From: Streptomyces bicolor
GTDB taxonomy: Bacteria > Actinomycetota > Actinomycetes > Streptomycetales > Streptomycetaceae
NCBI RefSeq assembly: GCF_000719285.1
Contig: NZ_JOFS01000013.1
Coordinates: forward strand, 62,001 to 126,000
DNA length: 64,000 nt
Direction of reading: 5' to 3'
Program-made: the position numbers and the translations under genes
Shown here: one piece after another, positions 51,087-59,549 of the stretch
Numbering within the stretch: the first letter of the stretch is position 1
Layout of the letters: every line of letters starts with the position of its first letter
Notes under the pieces: model-generated
The model's input: only the letters and a program-made list of their open reading frames with translations
Database searches by the model: none
What the model was told of the DNA's origin: nothing

Positions 51087-53717
51087 GTGATCGAGCAGCG
51101 CCAGCTGTACGGCTGGGCAGACCTCGTCTTCTATGAGACGCCTGCTCAATGGGCTGCTGACCAGGGCCGATTCCCCGCGGCCGACCGCGAGGCGCCGGTC
51201 GGGTGGTCCCGCACCGGGCAGGACGTCTGGGTGTCCCTCAAACCGGACGGCGCCGAGCTTCCCGCGCAGGGCTGGAAAATTCACATCTCCGCGGTGACGG
51301 CCGACGCCGAGCGAATAGTGGACGTGGCATGGTCCTATTGTGTCGAGCGAGAAATACCCTTCAAATTCCTGCGCGACCGGCACCTGTTTCGGATGTACAA
51401 CTCGAAGTACATGCCGCGGCAGGCGAGCGGGAAACTCGTCACCATTTACCCTGCCGACGACAAACAGCTCGAGCGCACGCTCGAGGAGCTGGCGTCATTG
51501 CTCCAGGGCACCTCTGGACCTTACATCCTCAGTGATCTGCGATGGGGAGCAGGTCCGCTCCATGTCCGGTACGGGGGATTTCGCCAGCGTTTCTGTACCG
51601 ATGCCAAGGGTGACCGGGTTCTCGCCATCGAGGACGCCGACGGAACGCTGGTACCGGACGAACGCCGCCCCGGGCACTACGCCCCACCGTGGGTGGAGAT
51701 CCCCGACTTCCTGCGCCCTCATCTGGAGCGCCGCAGGTCCGGCGGAGGTGACTTCCCCTACCGGGTGCTGCGCGCCCTGCACTTCTCCAACGGCGGCGGT
51801 GTCTACCTCGCCGAGCGGCTGACGGACGGCCGGCAGGTCGTGCTCAAGGAGGCGCGCCCCGGGGCCGGCCTGGACATGTCCGGGCGGGACGCGGTCGAGC
51901 GGCTGGAGCGCGAGCGCTGGGCCCTCGAGCGACTGGCCAGCATACCCGGCATACCGCGGCTCTTCGACAGCTTCGAGGCCGACGGTCACCAGTTCCTCGC
52001 CATGGAGTACATGGCGGGCGACGTCCTCTGGCTGTGGCTGGCCACCTTCCACCCCATGGTCCACTTCGGCACCGGGCGGGCGGAGGAGACCGCGTACACG
52101 GCCAAGGCGGTGGACGTGGCCCAGCGCCTCGAAGCGCTCCTCGCCGCCGTCCACGAGCGAGGCGTGGTCTTCGGTGACCTGCACCCGGGCAACGTGCTGA
52201 TCACACCGGACGGCGAGCTGTCCCTCATCGACTTCGAGGCCGCGTTCGAGGCGTCCGAGGACTCCGCCCGCCCGGCGCTCGGCGCCCAGGGCTTCGTGGC
52301 ACCCCCCGGCGTCACCGGCACCGCTGTGGACCGCTACGCCCTCGCCATGCTCAGGCTGTGGCTGTTCCTGCCGGTCAACCGCCTCTTCCCGCTGTCGCGG
52401 ACCAAGCTGGCGGAGACCATCGACACCGTCGAGCGACGCTTCGCCGACCTGCCGGACGGGTTCGTCGCCCGGCTCCGCGAGGACACCGCCGTACCCGCTG
52501 GTCCCGGCACCGTCCCGGCCGCCTCACCCCTGCCCGCCGCCCTGGTGCGACGCCGCAGCGAGCTGCTCGACGCACCGCTGGATGTGGATCTCGACGCGCC
52601 CGACCCGGACTGGGACGCCGTCGGCACCTCACTGACCGAGGCCATCCTGCTCAGCGCGACACCGGAGCGGACGGACCGCCTGTTCCCGGGCGACGTCCAG
52701 CAGTTCCTGCACGACGGACTCAACCTCGCGCACGGCGCCGCCGGAGTGCTGTGGGCCCTGCACGCCACCGGAGCAGGACGGTTCCCCGAGCACGAGCGCT
52801 GGCTCCTGGACGCCCTCGCCCGCGGGCCGGTCCTGCGGCGCGGCTTCTACAGCGGCCGGTACGGCATCGCCTACGTCCTGGACCAGCTCGGACATGCCGA
52901 CGAGGCGGCCAAACTGCTCGCCGACGCCGGCGACCCCCCGCCCACCGTCGACGCCGGACTGTACGGCGGTACAGCCGGAGAGGGTCTGACCCACCTGTAC
53001 TTCGCCGACCGGTACGACGACGCCGGCCACCGGGAACAGGCCCGGCTCCGCGCCGCGCGCATCGAGCGCCTGCTGAACGAGCCCGGGCACCCCGCGGCTC
53101 CCACGGCCGCCCGCGCGGGACTGATGCACGGCTGGTCCGGCTGCGCGCTGTTCCTGCAGCGCATGTACGAGGCCGACGGCGATCCGCGCCATCTCGACCT
53201 GGCCTTCCAGGCGCTGCACCGCGACCTGGACGTGTGCGTCACCCGGTCCAACGGCAGCGTGCAGGTGGCCGACCGCGGGATCCGCACGCTGGCGTACCTG
53301 GAGGTGGGCAGCGGCGGCATCGCCCTGGTGGCGGACGAACTGCTCGCCGCACGGCCCGACCCCGGCATCGAGGAGCTCCTGCCCGCCATCCGGCGTGCCT
53401 GCCAGACCGAGTATGTGGCCGAGCCGCACTTGCTCAACGGCCGCAGCGGGCTGATGGCGACCGCCGCACGGCTGGCCCACCGGGACCCCGGCACCGAGGC
53501 CCGGGACGCGGTGCGCCGCCACCTCAGGGCGCTCACCTGGCACAAGCTCGCCTACCGTGGCCGGCTCGCCTTCCCCGGCGACCAGTCGTACCGCCTCTCG
53601 ATGGACCTGGCGACCGGGAACGCGGGAGTGCTCCTCGGCATCCGGGCCGCGGTGGACGGCACCGGCCCCTTCCTGCCCTTCTTCACTCCCCGCCCGGTGG
53701 CCGACGGGCCCGCGTAA
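51087..53717 (+). CDS. class III lanthipeptide synthetase (LanKC)
   Basis: 876 residues from GTG 51087, with AGGAGG four bases before it (ATG 51066 is the longer option). Three domains are visible. The lyase domain (about 1-210) includes GWKIHISAV and PFKFLRDR. The kinase (about 215-480) has VVLKEARPGAG, the catalytic GDLHPGN near 363 and DFE in place of DFG near 381. The LanC-like cyclase (about 520-876) lacks the Cys-Cys-His zinc ligands, as class III enzymes do: GLMHGWSGCALF and LLNGRSGLMA stand where ligands would be. It phosphorylates Ser in the precursor, eliminates phosphate and cyclises to labionin or avionin. It is followed by three precursor genes. Confidence 0.93.
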   Translation: MIEQRQLYGWADLVFYETPAQWAADQGRFPAADREAPVGWSRTGQDVWVSLKPDGAELPAQGWKIHISAVTADAERIVDVAWSYCVEREIPFKFLRDRHLFRMYNSKYMPRQASGKLVTIYPADDKQLERTLEELASLLQGTSGPYILSDLRWGAGPLHVRYGGFRQRFCTDAKGDRVLAIEDADGTLVPDERRPGHYAPPWVEIPDFLRPHLERRRSGGGDFPYRVLRALHFSNGGGVYLAERLTDGRQVVLKEARPGAGLDMSGRDAVERLERERWALERLASIPGIPRLFDSFEADGHQFLAMEYMAGDVLWLWLATFHPMVHFGTGRAEETAYTAKAVDVAQRLEALLAAVHERGVVFGDLHPGNVLITPDGELSLIDFEAAFEASEDSARPALGAQGFVAPPGVTGTAVDRYALAMLRLWLFLPVNRLFPLSRTKLAETIDTVERRFADLPDGFVARLREDTAVPAGPGTVPAASPLPAALVRRRSELLDAPLDVDLDAPDPDWDAVGTSLTEAILLSATPERTDRLFPGDVQQFLHDGLNLAHGAAGVLWALHATGAGRFPEHERWLLDALARGPVLRRGFYSGRYGIAYVLDQLGHADEAAKLLADAGDPPPTVDAGLYGGTAGEGLTHLYFADRYDDAGHREQARLRAARIERLLNEPGHPAAPTAARAGLMHGWSGCALFLQRMYEADGDPRHLDLAFQALHRDLDVCVTRSNGSVQVADRGIRTLAYLEVGSGGIALVADELLAARPDPGIEELLPAIRRACQTEYVAEPHLLNGRSGLMATAARLAHRDPGTEARDAVRRHLRALTWHKLAYRGRLAFPGDQSYRLSMDLATGNAGVLLGIRAAVDGTGPFLPFFTPRPVADGPA

Positions 53718-53798
53718 CGCGCCCCCGTCCGCCGACCGCCCCCAGACCTGCCGCGCCCGCCGGCTCGGCACCCATCGGCATGCGAAAGGAGGTGTGAC

Positions 53799-53891
53799 AT
53801 GACCGAGTCCGTTCTCGACCTTCAGGAGCTGGAGACCTCCGAGGAGGAGACCGCCCTGATGGCGGCCAGCGCGTCCAGCTGGAACTGCTGA
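53799..53891 (+). CDS. lipolanthine-type precursor peptide 1
   Basis: 30 residues with a near-ideal AAAGGAGGTG ribosome-binding site. The leader has the class III L-x-L-Q motif (LDLQ, residues 6-9). The C-terminus carries Ser24, Ser27 and Cys30, that is S-x-x-S-x-x-C. Dehydration of both Ser and decarboxylation of the Cys would give an avionin ring. Precursor 3 is identical except Val5/Ile5. Such a short gene is easily missed. Confidence 0.9.
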   Translation: MTESVLDLQELETSEEETALMAASASSWNC

Positions 53892-53946
53892 GTCACCGCG
53901 GTGACCCACCGCAGGACCACGGCCCCCAGGAGGGAGGCGCAAGACC

Positions 53947-54039
53947 ATGACCGAGCCCGTTCTCGACCTTCAGGAGCTGGACACCTCTGACGAGGAGACC
54001 GCCCTGATGGCGGCCAGCGTCACCAGCTGGGAGTGCTGA
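53947..54039 (+). CDS. lipolanthine-type precursor peptide 2
   Basis: 30 residues, with GGAGGGAGG upstream. Leader LDLQELD and TALMAAS are shared with peptides 1 and 3. The C-terminus reads S-V-T-S-W-E-C, so Ser24, Ser27 and Cys30 are kept, while the intervening residues differ (Val25, Thr26, Glu29). It encodes a distinct product. Confidence 0.9.
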   Translation: MTEPVLDLQELDTSDEETALMAASVTSWEC

Positions 54040-54100
54040 GGCCGGCCGGGCCGCGACGCCCGGCCACGGACCACCGAGACCGCATGAGGAGGTGTGTGAC

Positions 54101-54193
54101 ATGACCGAGTCGATTCTCGACCTTCAGGAGCTGGAGACCTCCGAGGAGGAGACCGCCCTGATGGCGGCCAGCGCGTCCAGCTGGAACTGCTGA
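54101..54193 (+). CDS. lipolanthine-type precursor peptide 3
   Basis: 30 residues. The gene differs from that of peptide 1 by two bases, giving Ile5 in place of Val5; its C-terminal S-A-S-S-W-N-C is the same. The ribosome-binding region GAGGAGGTGTGTGAC is also a copy. This is a recent tandem duplication that raises peptide dose. Confidence 0.9.
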   Translation: MTESILDLQELETSEEETALMAASASSWNC

Positions 54194-54219
54194 ACGGCAG
54201 CTCACTAGCAGGACCGCGT

Positions 54220-54260
54220 GGGATGGCGTGAGCCGGCTGCACTTCGGCTCACGCCATCCC
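54220..54260 (+). terminator. hairpin after the precursor genes, likely attenuator
   Basis: 16-bp perfect stem GGGATGGCGTGAGCCG / CGGCTCACGCCATCCC with a 9-nt loop and no T-run. It lies between the precursor genes and the acyl-activation genes, so it should lower transcription of the latter. Confidence 0.75.
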
Positions 54261-54341
54261 GACAGGCGGGATACCCACCCCACCCGTCAGCATCCCCGTC
54301 ACCCGGCCACGTACCACCAGGAACCAGGAAGCGACAGCCCC

Positions 54342-55835
54342 ATGGCCACCACCAGGATCATCGATCCCCTCGCGCCTCACGCAAGCCTCGACGCCGAGGC
54401 GTACGCGGCGGCCGTGGCGCGGGTTCTGCGCGACCGGGGCGTGCGCTCCGGCGACCGGGTCCTGGTCAAGGCCGGCAACTCCGCCCTGTACCCGGCACTG
54501 CTGTTCGCGCTGATCCACCTCGACACCTCGGTCGTCCTCCTCGACGGCCAGCAGACCCACCGGGCCACGGAGCGATTCGCCGCCCTGGCCCGGGCCCGTT
54601 ACGCCGTCCTCGACGGCGCGGACCCGGCACCCACGGGCGTCACCGCCCTGTCGACGGCGGACCTGGCGGCCGACGCCGCCGCACACCTGCCCGCCGCCCC
54701 CGCGACGGCGCTGTCGGACAGCCGCTGGCGGGCGCGCGACGACGCCCTCGTCCTGTGGTCCTCCGGTTCCACGGGCGAGCCCAAGGGCATCGTCAAGCCG
54801 GGCCGGGCCGTCCTGGAGAACCTGGAGCGCACCCGCCGCCTGATGGACTACGGGCCGCAGGACGTCTTCCTTCCGCTGCTGCCCTTCTCGCACCAGTACG
54901 GGCTGTCGCTGCTCCTGCTCGCCCGCATGGCCGGTGCCGATCTCCTGATCACCCCCTACACCCGTCTCGACCGGGCGCTTCGGCTCGGCGCCGAGCACGG
55001 GGCCACCGTCGTCGACGCCACCCCGGCCACCTACCTCAGCATGCTCAACCTCGACGACCGCCGGCCCGGGCTCCTCGCCGCACTGGACCGGGTCCGGCTG
55101 TGGTGCACCGGTGGCGCTCCGATGGACGGCGGCCTCGGGCGGCGCTTCGCGGCCACCGCCGGCGCGCCGCTGCTCGACGGCTACGGCAGCACGGAGGCCG
55201 GCAACGTCGCCTTCGCGACACCCGGCAACCCGGTCGGCTGCGGTCGGGTGCTGGACGGCATCGAGGTGCTCGTCACCGGCGAGGACGGCACCCCGCTGCC
55301 GCCCGGCGAGATCGGCGAGATCAGGCTCCGCACCCCCGATCTCATGGCCGGCTACATGACCACGGCCGCAGCCCTCGACCCGCCCGCGGCCGGGCCGTAC
55401 CGGACCGGCGACCTCGGTCACCTGGACGCGGCCGGCAACCTCTTCGTCCTGGGCCGCGCATCCGCCGTCCACCGGCTCGGCCACACCTTGTACCCCGAGG
55501 TACTGGAGCACCGCGCCGCGGCCTGCGGGCGCCCCGTGAAGATCATCCCGCTGGAGGACGCGCGGCGCGGGCACGAGCTGGTCTTCGTCGTCGCGGATCC
55601 CACGGGCGGGGACGCCCGGCACTGGCGGGAACGGATCTGCGCCCTTCTCGCCCCCTTCGAACAGCCCAACCACCTCCTGGTGGTGGACAGCTTCCCCGTC
55701 ACCCACCGCGGCAAGGTCGACGTGCCCGCCCTGACCGCCCGCGTCGTCGGAACCCTGGAACAGCGGATCCGGGTGCCGGCGGCCCGTCCGGACCGGAACG
55801 AACGAAATGGAAGGTCCCATGTCACGCAACGCTGA
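54342..55835 (+). CDS. AMP-dependent acyl/aryl ligase
   Basis: 497-residue ANL-superfamily adenylating enzyme. The P-loop-like motif LWSSGSTGEPKGIVK, the A5 motif LDGYGSTEAGN, the hinge motif YRTGDLGHLDAAGNLFVLGR and the final catalytic Lys in THRGKVD are all present. Start ATG 54342 has AGGAAG ten bases before it. It lacks the FAAL insertion seen in the gene at 57774, so it could be a starter-unit acyl-CoA or acyl-ACP ligase. Its stop overlaps the KS start by 17 bp, so the genes are coupled. Substrate unknown. Confidence 0.85.
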   Translation: MATTRIIDPLAPHASLDAEAYAAAVARVLRDRGVRSGDRVLVKAGNSALYPALLFALIHLDTSVVLLDGQQTHRATERFAALARARYAVLDGADPAPTGVTALSTADLAADAAAHLPAAPATALSDSRWRARDDALVLWSSGSTGEPKGIVKPGRAVLENLERTRRLMDYGPQDVFLPLLPFSHQYGLSLLLLARMAGADLLITPYTRLDRALRLGAEHGATVVDATPATYLSMLNLDDRRPGLLAALDRVRLWCTGGAPMDGGLGRRFAATAGAPLLDGYGSTEAGNVAFATPGNPVGCGRVLDGIEVLVTGEDGTPLPPGEIGEIRLRTPDLMAGYMTTAAALDPPAAGPYRTGDLGHLDAAGNLFVLGRASAVHRLGHTLYPEVLEHRAAACGRPVKIIPLEDARRGHELVFVVADPTGGDARHWRERICALLAPFEQPNHLLVVDSFPVTHRGKVDVPALTARVVGTLEQRIRVPAARPDRNERNGRSHVTQR

Positions 55836-57081
55836 GGGTGTGCCGCGCCGGCGCGTCGTCGTCACCGGCGCAGGCGCCGTCACGGCGACCGGCTCCACCG
55901 TCGACGAGTACTGGTCGGCGCTGGTCGACGGACGCAGCGGCGTCGGGCCGATCACCGCATTCGACGCCTCGGACCTGCCCACGCGCATCGCCGCCGAAGT
56001 GACGGGCTTCGACCCCACCCGGTACATGACCGGGATCGCCGCCCGGCGCATGGACCGCTTCGCCTGGTTCGCCGTCGCCGCCACCACGGAGGCCATGGAG
56101 CAGTCCAAGCTCTCCGCGGAACACGGCCTCGGCCCCCGGATCGGCGCCCTCATCGGCTCCGGATACGGGGCGAACATCGCCGGCATCGACGCGGTCGACC
56201 GCCTGCGCGAGCGGGGCCCCCGCGGCGTGCCCACCGGCTACGCCATCGGCGGCTCCCCGGACAACCCCTCCGCCGAGATCGCCATGCGGTACGGCGTCGA
56301 GGGCCCGACCGGTGCCATCATCACCGCCTGTGCCACCGGCACCACGTGTGTCGGCGAGGCCGTGGACATGATCCGCTCGGGCCGGGTAGACGCCGTCATC
56401 GCCGGCGGCACCGACGACCCGATCACCCGCCTCGACGTCGCGGCCATGTCCAACGTGCGTGCCCTGTCGCGGCGCAACGACGAACCCGCCCGCGCCAGCC
56501 GCCCCTTCGACCGGGGCCGTGACGGATTCGTCTTCGGGGCCGGCGCGGGGATCGTCGTCGTGGAGGAGGCCGAGCACGCCGTCAGACGCGGCGCGCCGAT
56601 CCTCGGCGAGATCATCGGCTACGGCGCCACCACCGACGCCTACCACGCCACCGCCCCGCACCCGGAGGGCCTCGGCGCCCAGCGCGCCCTGCGGATGGCG
56701 CTGGACGACGCGGGGATCGGGCCGGCGGACGTCGACTACATCAACGCCCACGGCACCGGCACCGCCCTCAACGACGCCACCGAGATAGCCGCCGTACGGG
56801 GCGTCTTCGGCGACCACGCCCCCCGCATCCCGATCAGCTCGCAGAAGTCGATGATCGGTCACCTCATCGGCGGGGCCGGCGCTGTGGAACTCATCGCGAC
56901 GCTGCGCACCCTGGCCACCGGGATCGTGCCGCCCACCCTCAACTGCGACGACCCCGAGGACGCGGAGCTCAACTTCGTGCCCAACGAGGCGCAGCACCAC
57001 GACGTACGCACGGCGCTGACGAACTCGTTCGGGTTCGGGGGCCACAACGCCGTACTCGCCGTGCGCCGCTGGGAGCCGTGA
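55819..57081 (+). CDS. FabF-like ketosynthase (KAS II)
   Basis: 420 residues from ATG 55819 (GGAAGG upstream). Active-site Cys171 is in ACATGTTCVGEA, the first His in NAHGTGT and the second in SMIGHLIGGAG: a complete Cys-His-His triad. Decarboxylative Claisen condensation with malonyl-ACP is expected. It may extend the acyl chain for the peptide or act as a chain-length partner of the AMP-ligase. It overlaps the GNAT start by one base (TGATG). Confidence 0.9.
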   Translation: MSRNAEGVPRRRVVVTGAGAVTATGSTVDEYWSALVDGRSGVGPITAFDASDLPTRIAAEVTGFDPTRYMTGIAARRMDRFAWFAVAATTEAMEQSKLSAEHGLGPRIGALIGSGYGANIAGIDAVDRLRERGPRGVPTGYAIGGSPDNPSAEIAMRYGVEGPTGAIITACATGTTCVGEAVDMIRSGRVDAVIAGGTDDPITRLDVAAMSNVRALSRRNDEPARASRPFDRGRDGFVFGAGAGIVVVEEAEHAVRRGAPILGEIIGYGATTDAYHATAPHPEGLGAQRALRMALDDAGIGPADVDYINAHGTGTALNDATEIAAVRGVFGDHAPRIPISSQKSMIGHLIGGAGAVELIATLRTLATGIVPPTLNCDDPEDAELNFVPNEAQHHDVRTALTNSFGFGGHNAVLAVRRWEP

Positions 57082-57719
57082 TGCGCGGCGACCTCGTCTC
57101 GCTGGAGGCGTGCACCGACGACGACTTCCAGCTCATCGCGGACTGGTCCGCGAGCACGGTGAGCACCTACTCCTCCGGATCGCCGCAGTTCCTCTCCGCC
57201 GACCAGCTGCGCCAGGCGGTCCACCAGGGCGGCATGCGCTACCTGATGATCGCCACCCACGACGGCACCCGGGTCGGCGCGGTCAACTGGGGCCCCCTCG
57301 CCTACGAGGGCAGCTACACCATCGGCTCCGCGATCGGCGCCTCCGGAATGTGGACGCAGGGCTACGGAGCCGAGGCCAACGTCCTGCTGCTCAACTACCT
57401 GTTCCACGCGAAGAACGCGCACCGCGTCCAGCTCACCCTGGGACTGCACAACCGGCAGATGGTGCAGATCATCGCGCACGGCGGCTTCACCCTCGAAGGG
57501 GTCCTCAGGGATTACTTCTTCCTCGACGGCCGGTACTGGGACGCCGTCGTCTGCTCCCTGCTGCGCGACGAGTTCTACGCCCTGGCCCGGACCTCCGAAC
57601 TGGGCCTCGCGGCCGACGTGGTGCCCGCCGGTGAGAAGGCCGAGGCACGGCGGCTGTTCCTGGAGCACCTCGACCGCACCGACGCCCGATACCTGCGCGA
57701 CGTCCACGAACGCCGCTGA
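57081..57719 (+). CDS. GNAT acyltransferase, candidate peptide N-acylating enzyme (GdvG-like context)
   Basis: 212 residues. RimJ/RimL-like GNAT: LVSLEACTDDDFQLIADWSAS opens the fold and GMWTQGYGAEANVLLLNYLF forms the acyl-donor loop. HRVQLTLGLHNRQMVQIIAHGGF follows and the C-terminal helical tail is extended. In the goadvionin pathway a GNAT (GdvG) condenses a polyketide chain from its carrier protein with the N-terminus of the modified peptide. The setting here is the same: LanKC, precursors, PKS and a GNAT in one operon. Function by analogy; no alignment was made. Confidence 0.8.
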   Translation: MRGDLVSLEACTDDDFQLIADWSASTVSTYSSGSPQFLSADQLRQAVHQGGMRYLMIATHDGTRVGAVNWGPLAYEGSYTIGSAIGASGMWTQGYGAEANVLLLNYLFHAKNAHRVQLTLGLHNRQMVQIIAHGGFTLEGVLRDYFFLDGRYWDAVVCSLLRDEFYALARTSELGLAADVVPAGEKAEARRLFLEHLDRTDARYLRDVHERR

Positions 57720-57773
57720 GCCGCGCCGAAGCGGGCGCGCACCCCAGCTTCCCGCATGAAAGAGGCCCCACCC

Positions 57774-59549
57774 ATGCCCTCCCACGCACCGGTGACCGCC
57801 GTCCGCGGCACCGGGTTCCACGACCTGCCACGCGCCGTCCGGCACTGGGCGTGCGACCGAGGTGCGGCCCCGGCGCTGACGTTCGTCGACCACGGCACCG
57901 ACCGCAAGGGCGTGGCCACCACCCTGACCTACGCCGAACTGGACCGGCGGGCGTCCGCCGTCGCGGCGGCGCTGGCCGTGCGCTGCCGCCCCGGCGACCG
58001 CGTCGCGCTGACGGCTCCGCACGGCCTGGACTACGTGGTCGGTTTCCTCGGCTGCCTGTACGCCCGTACGGTCGCCGTGCCGCTGTACGCCCCGGAGCTC
58101 TTCCGCAGCAACGACCGGCTGGAGGCCGTTCTGCGGGACGCCGGGCCGTCGTGCGTGCTCACCACCCGGGCCGCCGCCGAAGGGGTCACCGCGCTGACCC
58201 GCACCACATGCGGCGAGGCCACGACCGTACTGCTCCTGGACGACCTGACGGCGGCCGACGGCCCGGCCGGCACGGCCACGGAACCGGCGGACCCCGGCGA
58301 CATCGCCTACCTGCAGTACACCTCCGGATCCACCCAGTCCCCGCGCGGCGTGCTCATCGGCAACGACAACCTGGTGGCCGCGGCGCGGCAGAGCGCCGAG
58401 CAGTCGGGCCTCACGGAGCAGGACGTCATCGTCTCCTGGCTGCCGTACTTCCACGACATGGGCCTGATCACGGGCATCGCCATGCCCCTCCTCGCGGGCG
58501 CCCGCGCGGTGCACCTGACCCCGATGGCCTTCGTGCAGCAGCCGTACCGCTGGCTCCGCCTGATCAGCGACTACGGCGGCACCTGGACCGCCGCCCCCAA
58601 CTTCGCCCTCGACCTGTGCGTACGCCGGGTCACCGGCGACCACATGACGTCCCTGCGCCTGGACACCCTGCACACGCTGTGCAACGGCAGCGAACAGGTG
58701 CGCTCGGAGAGTGTCCGGGCCTTCGCCGAGAAGTTCGCGGCCTGCGGCTTCGCCCTCTCGGGCCACGCCCCCGGCTACGGCCTGGCGGAGGCCACCCTGG
58801 GCGTCACCTCCGCCCTGGACGGCGCCACGATCCTCACGTTCGACCGCGCCGAACTGGCCGACGGCCGCGTCCGCCGCTGTCCGCCTGAGGCGCCCGGGGC
58901 ATGGCAACTCGTGGGCTGCGGCACGCCCCTGCCCGGGGTGGAGGTGCGCATCGCCGACGACGGCACCGAGCAGCCCGCCGACCGGGTCGGGGAGATCTGG
59001 GTCAGCGGACCCAACGTCTCGCCGGGCTACTGGGGCCGTCCCGAGGAGACGCGGCGGTCCTTCGGGGCCGAGCTGCTCCGCCGCGACGGCAGCCGGACCG
59101 CGCCCGTGTGGCTGCGCACCGGTGACCTCGGATTCCTGTACGAGGGCGAGCTGTTCGTCACCGGGCGGATCAAGGACCTCGTGGTCATCGACGGCCGCAA
59201 CCACTATCCGTCCGACATCGAAGCCACCGTGGGCACCGCACTCGACGGCATGCCCGTCGCGACCGCCGCGGCCTTCCCGGTCACCGACGAGCAGGGGGAA
59301 CGGCTGGTCGTCGCCGTGGAACTGCGCCGGGCGGCGGGAGCCGAGCTGCCCGTCACCCGCGCGGAGGCGGTGCGGTCCGTGCGCCGCGCCGTCGGCGAGC
59401 ACCACGGCGTCGAACCGCACGAGGTCGTCTTCCTGCGGCCCGGTGCCCTGCCCAAGACCAGCAGCGGCAAGGTACGACGCCACGCCTGCGCGGAACGCCA
59501 CCGCCTCGGGACGTTGGACTACCTGGAAACGGAGTGGTGGACCGCATGA
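57774..59549 (+). CDS. fatty acyl-AMP ligase (FAAL)
   Basis: 591 residues from ATG 57774 (AAAGAGG eight bases before; ATG 57756 has no such site). It has the FAAL pattern: YTSGSTQSPRGVLIGNDNL, SWLPYFHDMGLITGIAMPLLAG, NGSEQVRSESVRAFAEKFAACG, PGYGLAEATLGVT, LRTGDLGFLYEGELFVTGR and the C-terminal Lys in KTSSGKVRR. FAALs activate a fatty acid as an adenylate and load it on a carrier protein rather than CoA. The PKS gene begins at its stop codon (ATGA overlap) with an N-terminal ACP domain, the expected acceptor. Confidence 0.93.
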   Translation: MPSHAPVTAVRGTGFHDLPRAVRHWACDRGAAPALTFVDHGTDRKGVATTLTYAELDRRASAVAAALAVRCRPGDRVALTAPHGLDYVVGFLGCLYARTVAVPLYAPELFRSNDRLEAVLRDAGPSCVLTTRAAAEGVTALTRTTCGEATTVLLLDDLTAADGPAGTATEPADPGDIAYLQYTSGSTQSPRGVLIGNDNLVAAARQSAEQSGLTEQDVIVSWLPYFHDMGLITGIAMPLLAGARAVHLTPMAFVQQPYRWLRLISDYGGTWTAAPNFALDLCVRRVTGDHMTSLRLDTLHTLCNGSEQVRSESVRAFAEKFAACGFALSGHAPGYGLAEATLGVTSALDGATILTFDRAELADGRVRRCPPEAPGAWQLVGCGTPLPGVEVRIADDGTEQPADRVGEIWVSGPNVSPGYWGRPEETRRSFGAELLRRDGSRTAPVWLRTGDLGFLYEGELFVTGRIKDLVVIDGRNHYPSDIEATVGTALDGMPVATAAAFPVTDEQGERLVVAVELRRAAGAELPVTRAEAVRSVRRAVGEHHGVEPHEVVFLRPGALPKTSSGKVRRHACAERHRLGTLDYLETEWWTA

